A stretch of 64,000 nt of DNA, from positions 1 through 64,000 of the forward strand of contig NZ_BBIU01000014.1 in the NCBI RefSeq assembly GCF_000730645.1, in the 5' to 3' direction. Every line of letters begins with the position of its first letter. Positions within the stretch are counted from its first letter, which is position 1. The position numbers and the translations under genes were made by a program. Shown piece after piece: positions 63,883-64,000 of this stretch. The DNA comes from Pseudomonas parafulva NBRC 16636 = DSM 17004. GTDB taxonomy: Bacteria > Pseudomonadota > Gammaproteobacteria > Pseudomonadales > Pseudomonadaceae. The notes beneath the pieces are model-generated. The model did not search any database. It saw nothing but the letters and a program-made list of their open reading frames with translations, and had not been told where the DNA came from.

Positions 63883-64000
63883 TTACAGGTGCACGGCAAC
63901 CTTCAACGCTTCCAGGGCAGGTTCAACCTTGATGCCCAACGCCGCACCCAGCTCCGTCACCCGTGCCAGGTCATGCTGGCCGACCATGACCATTTGCAGT
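63883..64000 (-). CDS. Partial gene at the window end, identity unknown
   Basis: A leftward frame ends at TAA 63883-63885 and is open to the window edge. Its 38 residues (LQMVMVGQHDLARVTELG then IKVEPALEALKVAVHL) form two amphipathic helices, read as the C-terminus of a soluble protein. GC-rich third positions support coding. The family cannot be named from this piece. Confidence 0.6.
   Translation of the reverse strand, partial: LQMVMVGQHDLARVTELGAALGIKVEPALEALKVAVHL

Overview
The window reads as chromosome of a Pseudomonas of the P. putida group. The evidence is the high GC and GC-rich third codon positions, P. putida-type REP palindromes (GCGGGTAAA...CCGCTCC), and a core gene order that matches what I recall for Pseudomonas chromosomes (sagS, gpx, msrB, alaA, htpX, tpm, deaD, class II DAHP synthase, ohrR, efp/earP). 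This is recognition from memory; no search was run.

Positions 1-30,500 are accessory. The window opens inside a large RHS/YD-repeat gene (5' end outside), followed by a strong terminator. Next comes a two-gene chaperone-usher fragment, an usher plus a two-domain adhesin, with no chaperone or major pilin in view. From 7,690 to 28,828 lies a type VI secretion (T6SS) locus. A leftward arm (vasI-tssA-tssM) and a rightward arm (tssB-C-E-F-G-FHA-tssJ-K-L-hcp-vgrG-DUF2169-PAAR-like-HNH toxin-immunity) diverge from an AT-rich control region. Most genes in the arms overlap or nearly touch. tssK, a baseplate gene, is interrupted by an in-frame TAA, and no tssH/clpV is present. The cargo end is a clear effector module: an adaptor, a PAAR-like spike tip, a 397-aa protein with a C-terminal HNH nuclease, and an AT-rich putative immunity gene. 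A decayed IS66 element (intact tnpB, frameshifted and truncated tnpC) and another gene fragment fill the space up to a tRNA cluster.

Positions 30,532-31,096 hold five leftward tRNA genes (Glu-Gly-Glu-Gly-Gly in transcription order), with a recognisable sigma-70 promoter with GC-rich discriminator and a canonical terminator. They look like the border between accessory and core DNA, with the 3' end of the last tRNA-Gly facing the accessory side.

Positions 31,400-64,000 are core-like. They carry oxidative-damage repair (msrC, msrB, glutathione peroxidase, ohrR), membrane proteostasis (htpX), a SagS-type hybrid sensor kinase, alanine and aromatic amino-acid synthesis, a cold-shock RNA helicase (deaD), and EF-P with its arginine rhamnosyltransferase EarP. 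They also carry a TonB receptor, an MFS transporter, a tRNA-Ser, a lysophospholipid acyltransferase, a CorA-like channel, a cytochrome c, an RraB-like RNase E regulator, an LTA-synthase-like sulfatase and a ZIP transporter. REP-like palindromes sit in several intergenic gaps, including a pair of perfect 43-bp inverted arms upstream of deaD. The window ends inside a leftward gene of unknown identity.
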